Assembly (NCBI RefSeq): GCF_030686155.1
Contig: NZ_JAUPEV010000005.1
Location: forward strand, 1-64,000
Direction: 5' to 3'
Origin: Helicobacter_J cappadocius
GTDB lineage: Bacteria; Campylobacterota; Campylobacteria; Campylobacterales; Helicobacteraceae
Length of the DNA stretch: 64,000 nt
Under the pieces are notes generated by a model that searched no databases, was not told the DNA's origin, and saw nothing but the letters and a program-made list of their open reading frames with translations. This document shows, in pieces, positions 60,538 to 64,000 of this stretch. How positions within the stretch are numbered: the first letter of the stretch is position 1; every line of letters begins with the position of its first letter. The position numbers and the translations under genes are program-made.

Positions 60538-62337
60538 ATGACCCAGATGCAACATATAAGAAATTTTTCTATTATTGCCCATATTGACCATGGTAAAAGT
60601 ACGTTGGCAGATAGGCTTATTCAAGAATGTGGCGGAGTGAGCGAGAGAGAGATGACAAGTCAGATTATGGATACTATGGATATTGAAAAAGAACGTGGTA
60701 TTACCATAAAAGCACAGTCTGTGAGATTAAAATATATCTTAGATAAAGAAGAATATATTTTAAATCTTATTGATACTCCCGGTCATGTTGATTTTAGTTA
60801 TGAAGTTTCGCGATCGCTTGGATCTTGTGAGGGGGCTTTGCTAGTGGTGGATGCTTCTCAAGGTGTAGAGGCTCAAACCATCGCTAATGTTTATATAGCA
60901 TTAGAAAATAATCTTGAAATCATTCCTGTTATTAACAAAATCGATCTTCCTGCTGCTGATCCTATTGCAGTAGCTGAAGATATTGAAGAAACCATCGGAA
61001 TTGATTGCACAGAAGTATTGCAGGTAAGTGCAAAAAGCGGAATAGGGATTAAAGAGCTGTTAGAGAAAATAGTGCGTCAAATTCCTCCTCCAAATGGAGA
61101 TAAAGATGCTCCCACAAAAGCTTTGATTTATGATTCGTGGTTTGATAATTATTTGGGAGCTTTGGCTTTGGTGCGTCTAAAAGATGGTTCTATCAAGGTG
61201 GGTCAAGAAGTACTTGTGATGAGCACGGGCAAAAAGCACGAAGTTCTAGCTCTGTATTATCCTCATCCAGTGCATAAGATTTCTACAAAAGAAATAAGCT
61301 GTGGAGAGATTGGCATTATCTCGCTTGGTTTGAAGAATGTGACAGATATGGCAGTTGGAGATACGATTACAGATGCGAAAAATCCGGTATCTAAACCTAT
61401 CGAAGGCTTCATACCAGCTAAACCATTTGTTTTTGCAGGAATATATCCTATTGATACTGATCGATTTGAAGAGTTAAGAGATGCACTCAATAAGCTCAAA
61501 ATGAATGATTCTGCACTCAGTTTTGAACCAGAGACAAGTGTCGCTTTAGGCTTTGGATTTCGGGTTGGCTTTTTGGGATTGTTACATATGGAAGTTGTAA
61601 AGGAAAGATTAGAAAGAGAGTTTTCACTTGATCTTATCGCCACTGCTCCAACAGTTATTTATGAAGTTACGCTTACAGATGGAAGTAAAGTTTTTGTCCA
61701 AAATCCAAGCGAACTTCCACCAGAACAAAAAATTGCCTCTATAGAAGAACCCTATGTCAGGGCTTCTGTAATCACACCTAGCGAATATTTAGGAAATATT
61801 ATTACACTTTTGAGTAATCGCAGGGGAATTCAAGAAAAGATGGAGTATCTTACACAATCACGAGTATTGCTTGTTTATGCTCTTCCTAGCAATGAAATTG
61901 TGATGGATTTTTATGATAAACTCAAATCTTGTACGAAGGGTTATGCAAGTTTTGATTATGAACCTATTGAATCTAGAGAAGGTAATTTGGTCAAGTTAGA
62001 TATTAGAGTGGCAGGTGAGGTTGTGGATGCACTCAGTGTGATTGTCGATAAGGATAAATCTTATGAGAAAGGTAAAGCACTAGTAGAATCAATGAAAGAA
62101 ATCATTCCAAGACAGCTTTTTGAAGTCGCTATTCAAGCAAGTATTGGCAATAAGGTTATCGCTAGAGAAACCGTGAAGTCAATGGGAAAAAATGTTACTG
62201 CCAAATGCTATGGAGGTGATATTACTAGAAAGCGAAAACTCTTAGAAAAACAAAAGGAAGGCAAAAAGAGAATGAAAGCTATTGGTAAAGTTGAGCTTCC
62301 ACAAGAAGCTTTTTTAGCAGTGCTGAAGATAGATTGA
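60538..62337 (+). CDS. lepA: Elongation factor 4 (LepA)
   Basis: The 599-residue translational GTPase has G1 AHIDHGKST (about 14-22), RGITIKA (switch I), DTPGHVDF (G3, about 78-85) and NKIDLP (G4). The EF-G-like domains and the LepA-specific C-terminus with RKRKLLEKQKEGKKRMK follow. It remodels stalled ribosomes. It is flanked by the divergent permease operon and the broken restriction gene. Confidence 0.97.
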   Translation: MTQMQHIRNFSIIAHIDHGKSTLADRLIQECGGVSEREMTSQIMDTMDIEKERGITIKAQSVRLKYILDKEEYILNLIDTPGHVDFSYEVSRSLGSCEGALLVVDASQGVEAQTIANVYIALENNLEIIPVINKIDLPAADPIAVAEDIEETIGIDCTEVLQVSAKSGIGIKELLEKIVRQIPPPNGDKDAPTKALIYDSWFDNYLGALALVRLKDGSIKVGQEVLVMSTGKKHEVLALYYPHPVHKISTKEISCGEIGIISLGLKNVTDMAVGDTITDAKNPVSKPIEGFIPAKPFVFAGIYPIDTDRFEELRDALNKLKMNDSALSFEPETSVALGFGFRVGFLGLLHMEVVKERLEREFSLDLIATAPTVIYEVTLTDGSKVFVQNPSELPPEQKIASIEEPYVRASVITPSEYLGNIITLLSNRRGIQEKMEYLTQSRVLLVYALPSNEIVMDFYDKLKSCTKGYASFDYEPIESREGNLVKLDIRVAGEVVDALSVIVDKDKSYEKGKALVESMKEIIPRQLFEVAIQASIGNKVIARETVKSMGKNVTAKCYGGDITRKRKLLEKQKEGKKRMKAIGKVELPQEAFLAVLKID

Positions 62338-62384
62338 ATTTTTTATCTCTCTTTGTGTTAGATTACAAAAGAGATAGGGTGTTC

Positions 62385-63129
62385 TTATTCTGATTGTAGA
62401 TTATAAGATTGCTCAATGATTTGCATTATTTTATCAATGTCGCTTATTTTTCAAAAAATAATTCGACATTACGATTTCCCCAATGCCCGTTATTGATAAT
62501 GTCTCTGCAAATTTTGTATGGATCATTTATTTCTTCAAAATTCATATTTACGCAGACGCAAAGCCTCTATTTTTGTATGATGATATCTGTAAAATTGGTG
62601 TCTAGTTTATAGGCAATTCAGGGTAGCTCCATATCTTACTAGCTATTTTTGCCAATTCTTTTGCTCTATTTTGTATAGTTTCTTCATTCCATTTATTTTG
62701 TTTTCGGATAAAGTTATTAATCTTCAGACCGCTTTCTATAAAGCCACCTTTTGTATTGAGCTTTTCTTGAAATGACTTATCGCTCATTTCAGAATTGTAG
62801 GCAGTAAGAGTTAGATTTCCGATTGTATGTAAGTACTTTTTTTGAATTTCTTTCCAATTTTGTCCAAGAGCTTCTTTCCAGTGATTATTTATTTTTTCGT
62901 TTTGGGGCATAATGTGTTCAATGGTATAGTTTTCAGTAATAATAGGCTCTTTGTTATTAAAATTTTCAAGATGACTGAGGATAAAATTACGCGTTCGCAT
63001 ATTATAGATATCTTTCCATAACCGTTTGCATTGCTCCCTTTCCCAGCTGTAATATCTTTGATATACTGGGATAATAAATTGCATATTTCCATTGAGTATT
63101 TTATAAAAATTGCCTTTATTTGCTTCCAT
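62385..63129 (-). pseudogene. Collapsed GmrSD-like (DUF262-DUF1524-DUF5655) restriction gene
   Basis: The frame 62602-63129 (175 aa) joins the first about 45 residues of a DUF262 domain (QFIIPVYQRYYSWEREQCKR) directly to a DUF1524 HNH-type end (TIEHIMPQNE, IGNLTLTAYN). Most of the usual protein is missing between them. Downstream, 62385-62600, the same strand still carries pieces of a DUF5655-like domain in broken frames: NDPYKICRDIINNGHWGNRN, then DIDKIMQIIEQSYN, with stop codons and a frameshift between. GmrSD enzymes cut modified foreign DNA; this copy cannot be functional. Confidence 0.75.
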
Positions 63130-63213
63130 TTTTTATTTCCTAATGATTTTTATTGATTATATATTTTTATGTTCAAAATAAATAGAATTGTAATATTTGA
63201 AACTTTTTGGAAG

Positions 63214-63246
63214 AAAATTCCCCCTAATAAACAAGAGGGGAATTTT
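63214..63246. terminator. Terminator-like hairpin after the autotransporter-type gene
   Basis: AAAATTCCCC (63214-63223) and GGGGAATTTT (63237-63246) form a perfect 10-bp stem. On the minus strand it follows the barrel gene by 24 bases and ends in TTTTCTTCC, a reasonable intrinsic terminator. Confidence 0.6.
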
Positions 63247-63270
63247 AAAAATTTAAAAATTCAATAAAAA

Positions 63271-64000
63271 TTAAAATTTATACCTCATACCTACAGAACC
63301 ATTGTAATATTGTTCATTGGAGGCAATTTTAGCACCCAAAGATCCGAATGCAAAGAAGCTTTTATTTATTTTGAGCTCTCCTCCTGCCATGGCTGTATAG
63401 TAAATTTTATTGGGTTGTTCCACTGGAGAAATAATCTCTATACCTCCTAATTTGTGAGTGATAGTTTTTTGACTATTGTAAGCTAGGTAATCGATTCCTG
63501 GAATTACATAAAAATACCCACCATTTTTAAAATATTTACGAAACTCTATTGCGACATTTGTATCGAATGTGAAGTGTCCTTGTCTTATTTGTTCAAATCT
63601 TAGACCTTTTTCTTCATAATTTCCCTGTATATTGTAAGTTCCACTTATTCCTATTAAGGGCTTGATATAAAAATTACTATCTTCTTTTGCATCAAAAGCA
63701 TATCCGTAGCTAAGCGATACATTGGTGGATTGATTGATATAATCTGAGTTTTGTGTAGAAGTAATACTTGCTATTTGCATTATTCGATTTTGATTTACAA
63801 AGCCAATATTATGGGAGATATTTACATCAAATTCGTGTTGATTTCTAAAATATCTAGAATATACACCAATTTGTGCATTATGAGATTTTGCAGTTATATT
63901 GCCTTGATTATTGCTTTTGGCATAAGCATAAGTTCCAAAAAATCCCAAAATCAACGACTCTTCTAATATCATATCATAGCCTATAGAGCCTCCATAAATG
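63271..64000 (-). CDS. Autotransporter-type outer-membrane beta-barrel, C-terminal part
   Basis: The frame is open across the right edge: in-frame codons read YGGSIGYD before the first Met at 63972, so the gene continues outside. The 243 visible residues form alternating amphipathic strands (GFFGTYAYAKSN, EFDVNISHNIGF, VSLSYGYAFDAKEDSNFYIK) and end in VGMRYKF. This matches the translocator barrel of Helicobacter autotransporters, VacA-like or related. The passenger domain is not in the window, so its role cannot be given. Confidence 0.8.
   Translation of the reverse strand, partial: IYGGSIGYDMILEESLILGFFGTYAYAKSNNQGNITAKSHNAQIGVYSRYFRNQHEFDVNISHNIGFVNQNRIMQIASITSTQNSDYINQSTNVSLSYGYAFDAKEDSNFYIKPLIGISGTYNIQGNYEEKGLRFEQIRQGHFTFDTNVAIEFRKYFKNGGYFYVIPGIDYLAYNSQKTITHKLGGIEIISPVEQPNKIYYTAMAGGELKINKSFFAFGSLGAKIASNEQYYNGSVGMRYKF

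Overview
The window looks like the chromosome of a low-GC Helicobacter (Campylobacterota). The gene order bioA / PpiD-like SurA-type protein / ftsA / ftsZ, followed by pyrH-rpoZ-spoT-tyrS-(FMN enzyme)-amiA, matches blocks I know from H. pylori. Futalosine-type menaquinone genes (mqnA, menG), a spaced acidic RpoD and several Helicobacter-type outer-membrane barrels agree with this. I could not run a search, so the species is not assigned.

Region 1 (1 to about 32.8 kb, almost all on the minus strand) is an integrative/conjugative-type element with a VirB/D4 type IV secretion system. In transcription order from 32.8 kb it holds a winged-helix/Rep-like gene, virB2, virB3, virB4, virB6, a virB7-like lipoprotein, a phage Rha-type gene, virB8, virB9, virB10, a block of accessory genes, virB11, a MobC-like relaxosome gene, virD4, an element-borne topA, small genes and ssb. 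Further left are two small membrane proteins, an outer-membrane protein, a DNA-modification/defence cassette (PD-(D/E)XK nuclease, GHKL ATPase, C5 methyltransferase, HTH protein), a VirB5/TrbJ-like gene, small plasmid-type genes and a YafQ-like toxin-antitoxin pair cut by the window edge. No integrase, ParA or relaxase is inside the window, so the element continues to the left.

The most interesting part is the accessory block between virB10 and virB11. It has seven short, tightly coupled genes in three paralogous families. Each has a conserved N-terminus, a variable centre and a common basic tail ending in KRR, RKR or RGR. Two of the families resemble BECR-fold (barnase/EndoU/colicin-RelE-like) nuclease domains. 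The arrangement suggests a diversifying set of secreted toxins or effectors. Four of the genes also carry a hairpin-rich insert of about 75 bp whose DNA is conserved even where its reading frame is not. A second unlisted system is a candidate type I toxin-antitoxin locus at 1.85-2.07 kb: a 24-residue hydrophobic peptide, opposed consensus promoters, a sequestered ribosome-binding site and long-range pairing.

Region 2 (32.9 to 62.3 kb) is ordinary housekeeping chromosome: hisS, an outer-membrane protein homologous to the one in the element, a META-domain lipoprotein, yigZ-family, hemJ, argH, menG, a dicarboxylate/amino-acid symporter, xseB, a degenerate nitrilase-fold gene, rpoD, eptA, ftsZ, ftsA, a PpiD-like chaperone, bioA, pyrH, rpoZ, spoT, tyrS, an FMN enzyme, amiA, a membrane protein, mqnA, two ABC permeases and lepA.

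Region 3 (62.3 to 64 kb) holds a collapsed GmrSD-like restriction gene (DUF262-DUF1524-DUF5655 remnants) and the C-terminal beta-barrel of an autotransporter-type protein that runs off the right edge.
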